Shown piece after piece: positions 44,810-52,201 of a stretch of 64,000 bases of DNA (its first letter is position 1; the number at the start of each line of letters is the position of its first letter). The DNA is from Chloroflexota bacterium. Lineage in GTDB: Bacteria; Chloroflexota; Anaerolineae; Promineifilales; Promineifilaceae. Where the stretch lies: positions 1 through 64,000 of the forward strand of contig JAGOMA010000013.1 of NCBI GenBank assembly GCA_017993775.1, given 5' to 3'. A program made the position numbers and the translations under genes. Under the pieces are notes generated by a model. That model had not been told where the DNA came from, did no database searches, and saw only the letters and a program-made list of their open reading frames with translations.

Positions 44810-44842
44810 AGACCCTAAGGGTTTCTTAAACCTTTAGGGTCT
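44810..44842. repeat. CCCYAAGGG hairpin, copy 5
   Basis: AGACCCTAAGGGTTT (44810-44824) and AAACCTTTAGGGTCT (44828-44842), with one mismatched pair and a three-base loop. It is the short-loop version of the family, just upstream of the bidirectional terminator. Confidence 0.85.
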
Positions 44843-44844
44843 AT

Positions 44845-44882
44845 AAAAAAGCGCGCCGCCAAAATTGGCGGCGCGCTTTTTT
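44845..44882. terminator. Bidirectional rho-independent terminator
   Basis: AAAAAAGCGCGCCGCC and GGCGGCGCGCTTTTTT form a stem around AAAATT, with a T-run after it on both strands. It separates the convergent genes ending at 44791 (+) and 44901 (-). Confidence 0.97.
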
Positions 44883-44900
44883 GTCAGGCAATCATGGCCA

Positions 44901-46469
44901 TCAAACTTCTTGCTCTTCAAACACCGCCAAAGAAGTAATCAGCAGCATGACGATGAGGGTAACGCTGGCGGCCAAAGCGCCCGCATTGGCCGTCGCCGAT
45001 CCCAGCCCCATTTGGCTGGCCCAGGCCACCAACCCGGATGGCGCAACCGAGCCGACCACCGGCAGCGCGCCCATCAGCAGTAGCAGTACAGCACCCAACA
45101 AGCCCAGCCCCGCACCCGACCCCACCGAATTGCCGATGGCGCTGCCAAGCAGGGCAACGGCCGTATAACAAAGCAGCCAGACCCACAACAACCCGCTGCC
45201 CAACAGGAAAGCCACAAAGTCCAACGGCCCGAACAATACCAGGGTGTAGTAATACGTGGCCAGGGCCGCCAGCAAAAAAGCTACCGCATACAGCAAGGCC
45301 TGAGCGACAAATTTGCTGAGCAAAAACGCCCAGCGCGGCATGGGCTTGCTGAGAATGAGCGCCGCAGTGCCGCGTTCTTTTTCACCAGCCACTGCGCCCA
45401 TGCCCACCAATATGGCGATGATGAACCCAAACTGGGTGATGTTTTTAATGTACTGGACGATGGCGTCGTTGATCGTGGGCTGTGGGATAAGGTCGGCGAA
45501 CTGTTCCGCGCCTTCAACCATGGTTAACATTTGCGGTGTGAATTTGGCCAGCAGCGGCGACATCAGCCCAAACAGCAGAAAGACAGCCCAAATGACCAAT
45601 ACTCGGCGCGTGCGCCACTGCTGCAGCAGCTCTTTGCGTGTGGCTGTCATAAAGGCGCGCCATTCTTCACGCACGGCCGTTACCCGATGCGGTTGCGCCA
45701 ATTCCGCCTTGTCTCGCGTCCACCATAACCAGCTTGCGCCGGGAATCAGGGCCGCAGCGAAGATCAATTCCATCTGCCAGCCCGGCACAGCCAGCGCCGA
45801 CAGGTAAACGGCCGTCGTATCCACCAGTGCATGATACCCCACGCCCACCACAAAATAGAGTGGGTTTCGCCGGGCAAACGCCTGCCACACCATCATCGTT
45901 ACCACCACATGCAAACTCATCGCCACCATACGTTCGATCACCGGAATCACAGCCGCCAACGGTGAGGCCAGGAAGAACGACAACTGCTGCTCCACGGCCG
46001 TCAGTTGTTCCGGCGACAGGTTCAATGTATTCAGGTCGGTGTTTTGCAGGCTGAACAGCGAACTCGCTGAGCCGGCCACCAACACGCCGCCAATCAACAT
46101 CGCCTCAATGCCGCCATGCCCCAAACCCACCATGACGCCCTCGGTCCACCGATGCGCTTTGTTGAAGCGGCGCAGCAGCCCAATCGCCGCCGCCCGCGCC
46201 ACGCCTTCAGACAAACCCGCCGACATACCCAGGATAACGGCCGTTTGCAGCAGTTTTGGCGCGTCGGCAGCCACCGGACCAATCACCCCCAGGTCGGTCA
46301 GCCAATTGTTGAGGGGAATGTGGTACGCCTGCGACGCGACAAAAGCCGCCGCCCCCGCACAAAACAAATACCAGGGCACGACCACGCGCCGCCGCCACCA
46401 TACCGCCGCGCCCACCGGCAATAAAATCATGACAAGAACTGCAATTGTATAAGCCAGGATTAACATCAT
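44901..46469 (-). CDS. YhfC-family membrane protein fused to ABC-2 permease
   Basis: A 522-residue membrane protein in two parts. Residues 1-250 match the YhfC family of putative intramembrane metalloproteases: GLSEGVAR (E88, R92), EGVMVGLGHGGIEAM (E110, H118, E122), and histidines at about 187 and 213. Residues 265-522 are an ABC-2 type permease: a charged loop EEWRAFMTATRKELLQQWRTRR, then helices and GAVAGEKERGTAALILSKPMPR. The frame is unbroken. It follows the ABC ATPase gene of the same operon, which probably pairs with the permease half. A fusion of these two families suggests export coupled to proteolysis or CAAX-like processing, but no substrate is visible. The ATG at 46466 is an equal alternative. 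Confidence 0.82.
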   Translation of the reverse strand: MMLILAYTIAVLVMILLPVGAAVWWRRRVVVPWYLFCAGAAAFVASQAYHIPLNNWLTDLGVIGPVAADAPKLLQTAVILGMSAGLSEGVARAAAIGLLRRFNKAHRWTEGVMVGLGHGGIEAMLIGGVLVAGSASSLFSLQNTDLNTLNLSPEQLTAVEQQLSFFLASPLAAVIPVIERMVAMSLHVVVTMMVWQAFARRNPLYFVVGVGYHALVDTTAVYLSALAVPGWQMELIFAAALIPGASWLWWTRDKAELAQPHRVTAVREEWRAFMTATRKELLQQWRTRRVLVIWAVFLLFGLMSPLLAKFTPQMLTMVEGAEQFADLIPQPTINDAIVQYIKNITQFGFIIAILVGMGAVAGEKERGTAALILSKPMPRWAFLLSKFVAQALLYAVAFLLAALATYYYTLVLFGPLDFVAFLLGSGLLWVWLLCYTAVALLGSAIGNSVGSGAGLGLLGAVLLLLMGALPVVGSVAPSGLVAWASQMGLGSATANAGALAASVTLIVMLLITSLAVFEEQEV

Positions 46470-46491
46470 CTTTTCAACCTAAAAAACAACC

Positions 46492-46554
46492 AAGACCCGA
46501 AGGGTTTTTTGCCCGGTACCTCCAAGTAACCAGGGACAAAACCCTTCGGGTCTT
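46492..46554. repeat. CCCYAAGGG hairpin, copy 6 (perfect arms)
   Basis: AAGACCCGAAGGGTTTT (46492-46508) and AAAACCCTTCGGGTCTT (46538-46554) are perfect 17-bp arms, located between the ABC ATPase gene and the fused permease gene of one operon. It could therefore act as an intercistronic RNA structure. Confidence 0.92.
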
Positions 46555-46565
46555 TCCAAGGTCGC

Positions 46566-47507
46566 CTATGCGCTCATTTGCAAAAACACGTCTTCCAACG
46601 ACGGCCGTATCCATTCATACCGCGTCAGCGCCACGCCTTGCGCCAGCACCAGCGGCAAAATTTGCTGCTTTGCCTTTTCTGGATTAGCGACAGTGATACG
46701 CACGGCCGTTGCATCCAGGTTGTCTGGCGTAACGGCCGTTACCCAATCGGCCTGCTCCAGCGCGGCAATGAGCGACGGCCGTAATCCCTCACACGCCCGG
46801 TCCAACACCAGCGCAATCACATTGGTGGCATACCGCGACAACAACTCGTCTCGTGCGGCCACCAGCAGCAGTTTGCCCTTGTGGATGATGCCCACCGTAT
46901 CGCACACCCGCTCCACATCGCCCAAAATATGGCTGGACAAAAACACCGTCACGTTGCCGCGCAGCCGGTTGATCAGGTCCAAAACCTCATATCGCCCCGC
47001 CGGATCCAACGCGCTCGTCGGCTCATCCAAAAAGAGAACGGGCGGCCGGTGCAGCAGCGCCTGGGCAATGCCCAATCGCTGCCCCATCCCGCCGGAAAAA
47101 CCGCCAATGCGCCGTTTCGCCGCGTCTTCCAGGTCTACCAGGGCCAGCACCTCGCCAATGCGCTGTTTGCGCGTTGGCCCATCCAGATTAAAAATCCGGC
47201 CCACATAATCCAGATATTCCAAGGGCGTCATCCAGTTATAAAACGCCGGGTCCTGAGGCAGATAGCCAAACGCGGTGCGCGCGGCGCTGTCGGAATTCGT
47301 CGTTTCCATACCTTGAATCCAGGCTGAACCGGCCGACGGCCGTGCCAGGCCAGTCATCAGGCGAATGGCTGTCGTCTTGCCAGCCCCATTTCGCCCCAAA
47401 AAGCCAAATACCGACCCGGCGGCCACTGTCAGGTCTAGCCCGGACAACGCCTGCACGTCGCCATACTGCTTACTTAAATTTTCGCAATGAATTGCCGGTT
47501 GGTTCAT
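46566..47507 (-). CDS. ABC transporter ATP-binding protein
   Basis: A 313-residue ATPase: Walker A GRNGAGKTT (about 39-47), signature FSGGMGQRLGIAQALL, Walker B VLFLDEPTSALDP and an H-loop SSHIL. A C-terminal region of about 90 residues is typical of ABC-2 exporters. The ATG at 47507 is used because GGAG lies just upstream and the protein then opens at the domain; a longer reading from 47618 is not supported. Its partner is the fused permease downstream. It follows the PLDc_N gene by about 20 bases. Confidence 0.92.
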   Translation of the reverse strand: MNQPAIHCENLSKQYGDVQALSGLDLTVAAGSVFGFLGRNGAGKTTAIRLMTGLARPSAGSAWIQGMETTNSDSAARTAFGYLPQDPAFYNWMTPLEYLDYVGRIFNLDGPTRKQRIGEVLALVDLEDAAKRRIGGFSGGMGQRLGIAQALLHRPPVLFLDEPTSALDPAGRYEVLDLINRLRGNVTVFLSSHILGDVERVCDTVGIIHKGKLLLVAARDELLSRYATNVIALVLDRACEGLRPSLIAALEQADWVTAVTPDNLDATAVRITVANPEKAKQQILPLVLAQGVALTRYEWIRPSLEDVFLQMSA

Positions 47508-47526
47508 ACTCTCCAATCTCCAGGCT

Positions 47527-47733
47527 CTAATCTTCACCCCGCCCGACCAAAAAATAGATAATCGGCCCGATGGTGTTGACAAAGATGATGACCAGGACCC
47601 AAATCCATTTTGGCCCACGGGCAGACGGCCGTCGCGCCAAATCTATCAACGCCGCAATCATCAAACCCAATTGTAAAATGACCAATGGCAGCAGCAGCGC
47701 CAGATTTTGTTGTACCCACTCTAAACCAGTCAT
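47527..47733 (-). CDS. PLDc_N-domain small membrane protein
   Basis: A 68-residue two-helix membrane protein with the short PLDc_N/phospholipase-D-nuclease N-terminal pattern (helix, RRPSARGPKWIWVLVIIFVN, then TIGPIIYFLVGR). Such proteins commonly accompany ABC-2 exporters with a PadR- or ArsR-type regulator; their role is unknown. It overlaps the upstream regulator gene by four bases and precedes the ABC ATPase. Confidence 0.87.
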   Translation of the reverse strand: MTGLEWVQQNLALLLPLVILQLGLMIAALIDLARRPSARGPKWIWVLVIIFVNTIGPIIYFLVGRGED

Positions 47734-48284
47734 GTTGTTTCCGTTCCTTTTTCGTTGACGGGATGGTTGATAAAAACAAATTTGCGTTTAGCACGGCCGT
47801 TTCCCGGTTTATTTGTCGCCAGTTTGACAAACGCCGCGTTTAAATCCGCATGTAACGTATCCATTTCAGCTAGCGAAGCATAAAAAAACAGTTCCGAATA
47901 ACCCACCCGGTCAGCCAGCAGATCCAGACCGCCCGTGTCCGCCTCGGTCGTTTCCAGGTAATCGGCAAACCCCCGCATCACATTCATGATGTAAGTGGTG
48001 AAGTACTGCATGTGCTCAACGGCCGTTAAATTAGCCACGTCATCAGCATCGAGATGCAGCGGCTGCGCCAATTGGTACGTTTTCTCCTGAATCCCATTCA
48101 CCAACCGCGCCTCCGTCACGGCGATTATCTCGCCGGCCAACAGCAGCTTCAGGTGGCGATAAATGGAGGATTTTGGCACATCGGGCAGTTGATCGGCCAA
48201 CTCCTGGGTGGTCAAGGTCTCTCCGGCCAGCACCTGCAAAATGCGAAAGCGCACCGGATGCAATATCAGATCGGCTTTTTTCAT
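47730..48284 (-). CDS. Winged-helix transcriptional regulator (ArsR-like)
   Basis: A 184-residue regulator with an N-terminal winged helix (about 1-75: LHPVRFRILQVLAGETLTTQ, then ELADQLPDVPKSSIYRHLKLL) and an effector-binding or dimerisation helical part. An inverted repeat upstream (48316-48339) may be its own operator. It is the first gene of the operon that continues with the PLDc_N protein, ABC ATPase and YhfC-ABC permease, and overlaps the second by four bases. The regulator is thus likely to control that exporter. The effector is unknown. Confidence 0.88.
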   Translation of the reverse strand: MKKADLILHPVRFRILQVLAGETLTTQELADQLPDVPKSSIYRHLKLLLAGEIIAVTEARLVNGIQEKTYQLAQPLHLDADDVANLTAVEHMQYFTTYIMNVMRGFADYLETTEADTGGLDLLADRVGYSELFFYASLAEMDTLHADLNAAFVKLATNKPGNGRAKRKFVFINHPVNEKGTETT

Positions 48285-48315
48285 CGCTCTTTCCTATTTT
48301 ATTATCAACGTTGCG

Positions 48316-48339
48316 AACATTATCATTATTGATAATGTT
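48316..48339. promoter_or_regulatory. Candidate operator of the exporter operon
   Basis: AACATTATC, six bases, GATAATGTT: a perfect 9-bp-arm dyad 32 bp upstream of the regulator start codon, in an AT-rich stretch unlike its surroundings. This position suits autoregulation by the winged-helix protein. Confidence 0.65.
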
Positions 48340-48468
48340 ATTCAATATAATAATGAGATATTCCCATTTTGTCAAGCAGTTGCCCGCCGTCTGGTCAGGC
48401 AACTCAGCCGGCGGCGCTGCACAGCGCTGACAAAAGAATAAGCCGGTCGTTCACCTCATCGCGGGATC

Positions 48469-48504
48469 AAAAAGTCTCTGGCACTGCACCAGTGCCAGAG
48501 ACTT
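48469..48504 (-). terminator. Rho-independent terminator of the Flp pilin gene
   Basis: CAGTGCCAGAGACTT and its complement (48472-48486 with 48490-48504) form a perfect 15-bp stem with a three-base loop. On the minus strand it is followed by TTTTT (48473-48469). It lies 95 bp after the pilin stop. The remainder of the 314-bp gap upstream of it is featureless apart from the operator. Confidence 0.9.
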
Positions 48505-48598
48505 CAGGTGGCGATTATCCAAAGGATGGCCGCCGTTCAATTATGAGATGTCCAGACTGCTAACTTGCAAACCTTGCCCAGATCAACCGCCAGCAGGC

Positions 48599-49021
48599 TT
48601 AATCATCAATGCGCGGGCCATACCCGGCCGAAGACGATCCCCCATCACCGCTGGTCACGGTGATGGTCCCGGCGTGATGCCCCACACGGGAGACCGTCAG
48701 GGTGCAGGTGCTGGTACAGTTAACCGGACCAGCCGTATGATTGCTTTGCGAATCAACGGCCGTAATCGTCGTGGGCGAATTCACCGTCACTGTGACACTA
48801 ACATTATTACCCTGACCGCCGTTGCTGCGTTCGGCCGTAACACTGGCAATGCCCCCACCGCCCCCACCCAATGAACTGCTGATCTGGCTGAATACCTCGC
48901 CAACCTGCGGCCCCAAAATGGTTAAAATGGCGATGATAACGACCGCCACTAGCATCAGGAGCAAGGCATACTCAACCAGGCCTTGCCCCTGATCTCTGCG
49001 CTTCTGCAATAATTTGTTCAT
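48599..49021 (-). CDS. Flp-type pilin with C-terminal extension
   Basis: A 140-residue protein with a type IVb pilin (Flp) N-terminus: short positive leader, then the hydrophobic helix GQGLVEYALLLMLVAVVIIA with the Gly-x-x-x-x-Glu pattern at the prepilin cleavage site (E17 or so). A Gly-rich linker (GGGGGG) and a beta-rich extension of about 85 residues follow, rich in Thr/Val/Ser. The extension is longer than in most Flp pilins. No prepilin peptidase or Tad secretion gene lies nearby, so assembly machinery must be elsewhere. It is transcribed alone, with its own terminator. Confidence 0.85.
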   Translation of the reverse strand: MNKLLQKRRDQGQGLVEYALLLMLVAVVIIAILTILGPQVGEVFSQISSSLGGGGGGIASVTAERSNGGQGNNVSVTVTVNSPTTITAVDSQSNHTAGPVNCTSTCTLTVSRVGHHAGTITVTSGDGGSSSAGYGPRIDD

Positions 49022-49297
49022 GATAAAACCTCACTTAGATAAAAGTAAAAAGAGATACGGATAAAAAATGTGGGGTTAATCATAAAGTAAACCGCTACCA
49101 GATGACAATACCTCATCTGTACTAAAACAGACCAATATCAAAGTAACTCGCCAAATCGATCCCTGCATTTCTTCTCCAAATTGGTACACTTATGCCTGAT
49201 CATCTTTTAACGCAACATTTTGGAGAATGGGGTATCCCAAGACCCTTTACTTCTCTGCGTTCGCCGCGCTCTGCGGTGACATTCTAAGGAGACAACA
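49022..49297. other. Spacer between divergent pilin and GGT genes
   Basis: A 276-bp divergent gap. It is AT-rich near the pilin gene and, at about 49244-49284, includes TTCTCTGCGTTCGCCGCGC and TCTGCGG, a fragment of the spacer family seen at 62101-62170. No promoter is clear enough to call. Confidence 0.5.
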
Positions 49298-50887
49298 ATG
49301 CCAGGAGTTATTTCTGCCGGCGGGCCGCAAACGGCCGTTGCCGGAGCCACCATCCTACAACAGGGCGGGAACGCCGTCGACGCCGCCGTTGCCGCCTCAT
49401 TCGCCTCGTTTATCGCCGAAACCGGCGTGGTCCACCTGGGCGGCAGCGGCATCGCCCATATTTTCGACCCGCAAAACGGCCGTTCCTTCGTCTACGATTT
49501 CTTTTCCACCACCCCTGGGCTAGACGGCCGTCCGCCGGCCAAGATGGATTTTCAGGCCGTCACCATTGATTTCGGCGCGACCACCCAGAGTTTCCACCTG
49601 GGCCGCGCCTCCGTCGCCGTGCCCGGCAACATCGCCGGACTCTGCACCCTGGCCAGCAACCACGGCCGTCTCCCCCTGACCACCCTCCTCCAACCGGCCA
49701 TCAAACTGGCCGAAGAAGGCACAGCCATCGAGCCGTTCCAGGCCGATACCTGCGACCTGCTGGCTCCGCTGTACACCCACACCGCCGGGATGCGTGAAAT
49801 TTTTGCCGCCAACGGCCGTATCATCCAACCCGGCGAGCACCTCCACATCCCCCACCTGGCCGACACGCTGCGGGCGTTGGCGGCAGAAGGGGCGGATTAT
49901 GCCCGAAACGGCCGTCTCGCCCAGGCCATCCTCGCCGACCAGCAAGCCCACGGCGGTCTGCTCACCGCCGCCGATTTAGCCGGTTATCAAGTGCGCCAAC
50001 TACCCTCCATCCGCCTCCCCTACCGCGAATTTGAGCTGCTGCTGCCGCCGCCTAGTTCCACCGGCGGCGTCCTAACCGCCTTCACCATGAAGCTGCTCGC
50101 CGGCTTCAACGTGCGCCACCTCCGGCACGGTTCCGCCGCCCACCTCCAGTTGTTATACGAAGTGATGGCCGCCGCCAGCCGCGCACGCATCCACTGGGAC
50201 CGCAGCAGCGAGTCACTGCCGGTCGACGATGCGCTGGCCCATTTCCTCAGCGACGCCTTCATCGCCCGCTACCACGACGAAATCGAAACCGCCCTGGCGG
50301 AAAAAACACCCTCCGCCGGCCCCGCCGAACCGAAAAGCGCCAACAACACCAGCCACCTCAGCGTCATTGATGGCGACGGTTTGGCCGTCAGCCTGACCAC
50401 CACGGCCGGGGAATCGGCCGGATTTGTCGTGCCGGGCACAGGCTACATCCCCAACAACATGCTCGGCGAGGAAGATTTGCACCCCAACGGCTTCCACACC
50501 CGCCCCGCCGGACAGCGCCTGCCCACCATGATGACGCCCACCATCGTCCTGAAAGATGGCCAGACGCGATTAGTCCTGGGCAGCGGCGGCAGCGTACGCA
50601 TTCGCAGCGCCATCTTGCAAGTGCTCAGCAATTTGCTTGATTTTCGCCTGCCGTTGCACGAGGCGGTGAACACTGCCCGCGTACACATCGAAAACGGCGT
50701 CTTGCAGTGCGAACATGGGTATGACGAAACGGCCGTCGCCGAACTCGAATCCCTGGGCTACGCGGTCAACCGCTGGCCGACCCGCAGCATCTACTTTGGC
50801 GGCGCGCACAGCGTCTCCCGCACCGACAACGGCCGTTTCGTAGCCGCCGGCGACAACCGACGAGGCGGCGCAACGGCCGTTGCCTAA
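49298..50887 (+). CDS. Gamma-glutamyltransferase-family Ntn hydrolase
   Basis: A 529-residue protein of the gamma-glutamyltranspeptidase family, expected to self-cleave before Thr351 (NNTSHLSV) to make a large and a small subunit, with Thr351 as nucleophile. Other marks are GGNAVDAAVAASFA near 28-41, HLGGSGIAHIF, and GQRLPTMMTPTIVLKDGQ in the small subunit. No signal peptide is seen, so the enzyme may act in the cytoplasm on glutathione-like or other gamma-glutamyl substrates. AAGGAG precedes the ATG. It begins a same-strand series (GGT, DUF711, MurE-like, DUF6391, HolA). Confidence 0.88.
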   Translation: MPGVISAGGPQTAVAGATILQQGGNAVDAAVAASFASFIAETGVVHLGGSGIAHIFDPQNGRSFVYDFFSTTPGLDGRPPAKMDFQAVTIDFGATTQSFHLGRASVAVPGNIAGLCTLASNHGRLPLTTLLQPAIKLAEEGTAIEPFQADTCDLLAPLYTHTAGMREIFAANGRIIQPGEHLHIPHLADTLRALAAEGADYARNGRLAQAILADQQAHGGLLTAADLAGYQVRQLPSIRLPYREFELLLPPPSSTGGVLTAFTMKLLAGFNVRHLRHGSAAHLQLLYEVMAAASRARIHWDRSSESLPVDDALAHFLSDAFIARYHDEIETALAEKTPSAGPAEPKSANNTSHLSVIDGDGLAVSLTTTAGESAGFVVPGTGYIPNNMLGEEDLHPNGFHTRPAGQRLPTMMTPTIVLKDGQTRLVLGSGGSVRIRSAILQVLSNLLDFRLPLHEAVNTARVHIENGVLQCEHGYDETAVAELESLGYAVNRWPTRSIYFGGAHSVSRTDNGRFVAAGDNRRGGATAVA

Positions 50888-50897
50888 ATTATAGTCG

Positions 50898-50962
50898 CAC
50901 GGAAAACACGGATTGGATGGATTTTCACGGATAAAAATCCGCGTCAGCCGTTAAATCCGGGG
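50898..50962. repeat. CACGGATTGGATGG-type spacer tract
   Basis: GGAAAACACGGATTGGATGG, then CACGGATAAAAATCCGCGTC: the third copy of the spacer family found at 27764 and 40515. It lies between the GGT and DUF711 genes. Confidence 0.6.
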
Positions 50963-50990
50963 CAGCCGTGTATCCCTCAACAAAACACAC

Positions 50991-52190
50991 ATGGACATTC
51001 GCTCAATCACCCTGTTCAGCAATTGGAACGCCCTGCCGGACAACACAGCCGATTTTTTGGTCGCCGGCCGCGCCGCCTTCCCGTATCCGGTGCAATCCGC
51101 CCGCGCCGCCTTCCCGCCCTTTCCCGACTGGCTGCCGCTCGCCAATCTCAACGCTGCAATCTCCAATCTCCAATCTCAACTCCCCGCCCTCGGTCTCAAC
51201 TATGCCAGCCTCGGCCCCGTGCAACTAGACCATGACCCCGCCTGGCTAGCAGCCATCCCGCGCATGTTGGGCCAAAGCGACGCCCTGTTTGTAACGGCCG
51301 AAATTGCCGACAGCCACGGCCGTATCTCCCCCGCCCGCTGTCACCAAATCGCCCGCATCATCCAACAGATCAGCACGCTGCAAACCAACGGCTTTGGCAA
51401 TCTCTACTTCGCGGCGTTGGCCCACTGCCCACCCGGCTCACCCTTCTTCCCCGTAGCCTACCACGATGGCGGCGCGCCCGGCTTCGCCCTGGCCATCGAA
51501 GCGGCCGATCTGGCCCAAGCCGCCATCGCCGCCAGCCGCACTCTGGCCGAAGCCCGCGCCAATCTCGTCACGGCTATCGAAACGGCCGCTAACCAGATCA
51601 CGGCCGTTGCCGAAGCATTGGCAGCGCAGTTCGGTCTGGCCTATCGCGGCCTCGATTTCTCCCTGGCCCCTTATCCTACCGCCGACAAAAGCCTGGCCGG
51701 GGCGCTGGAAGCCCTGGGCCTGCCCTACATCGGCGCGCATGGCAGCCTGTTCGCCGCCGGATTTGTGACCGAGGCGATTGGCCGCGCCCGCTTCCCGCGC
51801 TGCGGCTTTTCCGGCCTGATGCTGCCGGTGCTGGAAGACAGCGTGCTGGCGCAGCGCGCCGGCGACGGGCTGGTGACGGTGCAGGATTTGTTGAGCTACG
51901 CGGCCGTGTGCGGCGTGGGGCTGGACACCGTGCCGCTGCCCGGCGACGTCAGCACAGCCAGTCTGGCGGGCATTTTGCTGGATGTGGCCATGCTGGCCGC
52001 GCGCCTGGGCAAACCACTGACGGCGCGGCTCATGCCCCTGCCCGGTCTGGCAGCCGGCGACGCGGTACAGTTCGACTTCCCTTATTTTGCGCCCAGCCGC
52101 GTGATGGCCGTGTCGGGTGCTGGCGTGACTGGCTTAATGGCCGATGGAGAACGGCCGTCTCTACTGGACATCCACAAAATTAACCGCTAA
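50991..52190 (+). CDS. DUF711/UPF0210-family protein
   Basis: A 399-residue protein of the DUF711 (UPF0210, PFL-like) family, recognised by the start MDIRSITLF and by DFSLAPYPT, GCGFSGLMLPVLED and VCGVGLDTVPLPGD in the second half. The family's function is not known. No good ribosome site precedes the ATG. Around residues 51-65 the protein contains N-L-N-A-A-I-S-N-L-Q-S-Q-L-P, encoded by AATCTCCAATCTCC. That tract belongs to the spacer repeat family, so a repeat has entered the reading frame in a poorly conserved region. Confidence 0.85.
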   Translation: MDIRSITLFSNWNALPDNTADFLVAGRAAFPYPVQSARAAFPPFPDWLPLANLNAAISNLQSQLPALGLNYASLGPVQLDHDPAWLAAIPRMLGQSDALFVTAEIADSHGRISPARCHQIARIIQQISTLQTNGFGNLYFAALAHCPPGSPFFPVAYHDGGAPGFALAIEAADLAQAAIAASRTLAEARANLVTAIETAANQITAVAEALAAQFGLAYRGLDFSLAPYPTADKSLAGALEALGLPYIGAHGSLFAAGFVTEAIGRARFPRCGFSGLMLPVLEDSVLAQRAGDGLVTVQDLLSYAAVCGVGLDTVPLPGDVSTASLAGILLDVAMLAARLGKPLTARLMPLPGLAAGDAVQFDFPYFAPSRVMAVSGAGVTGLMADGERPSLLDIHKINR

Positions 52191-52201
52191 AGTAGCCCTT
52201 G

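Noticed and set aside
46100..46200. Frameshift between the YhfC-like and ABC-2 halves
   Set aside because: The reading frame is continuous with no stop, and no internal ribosome site was seen at the junction (around residue 255). A genuine fusion is the simplest reading.
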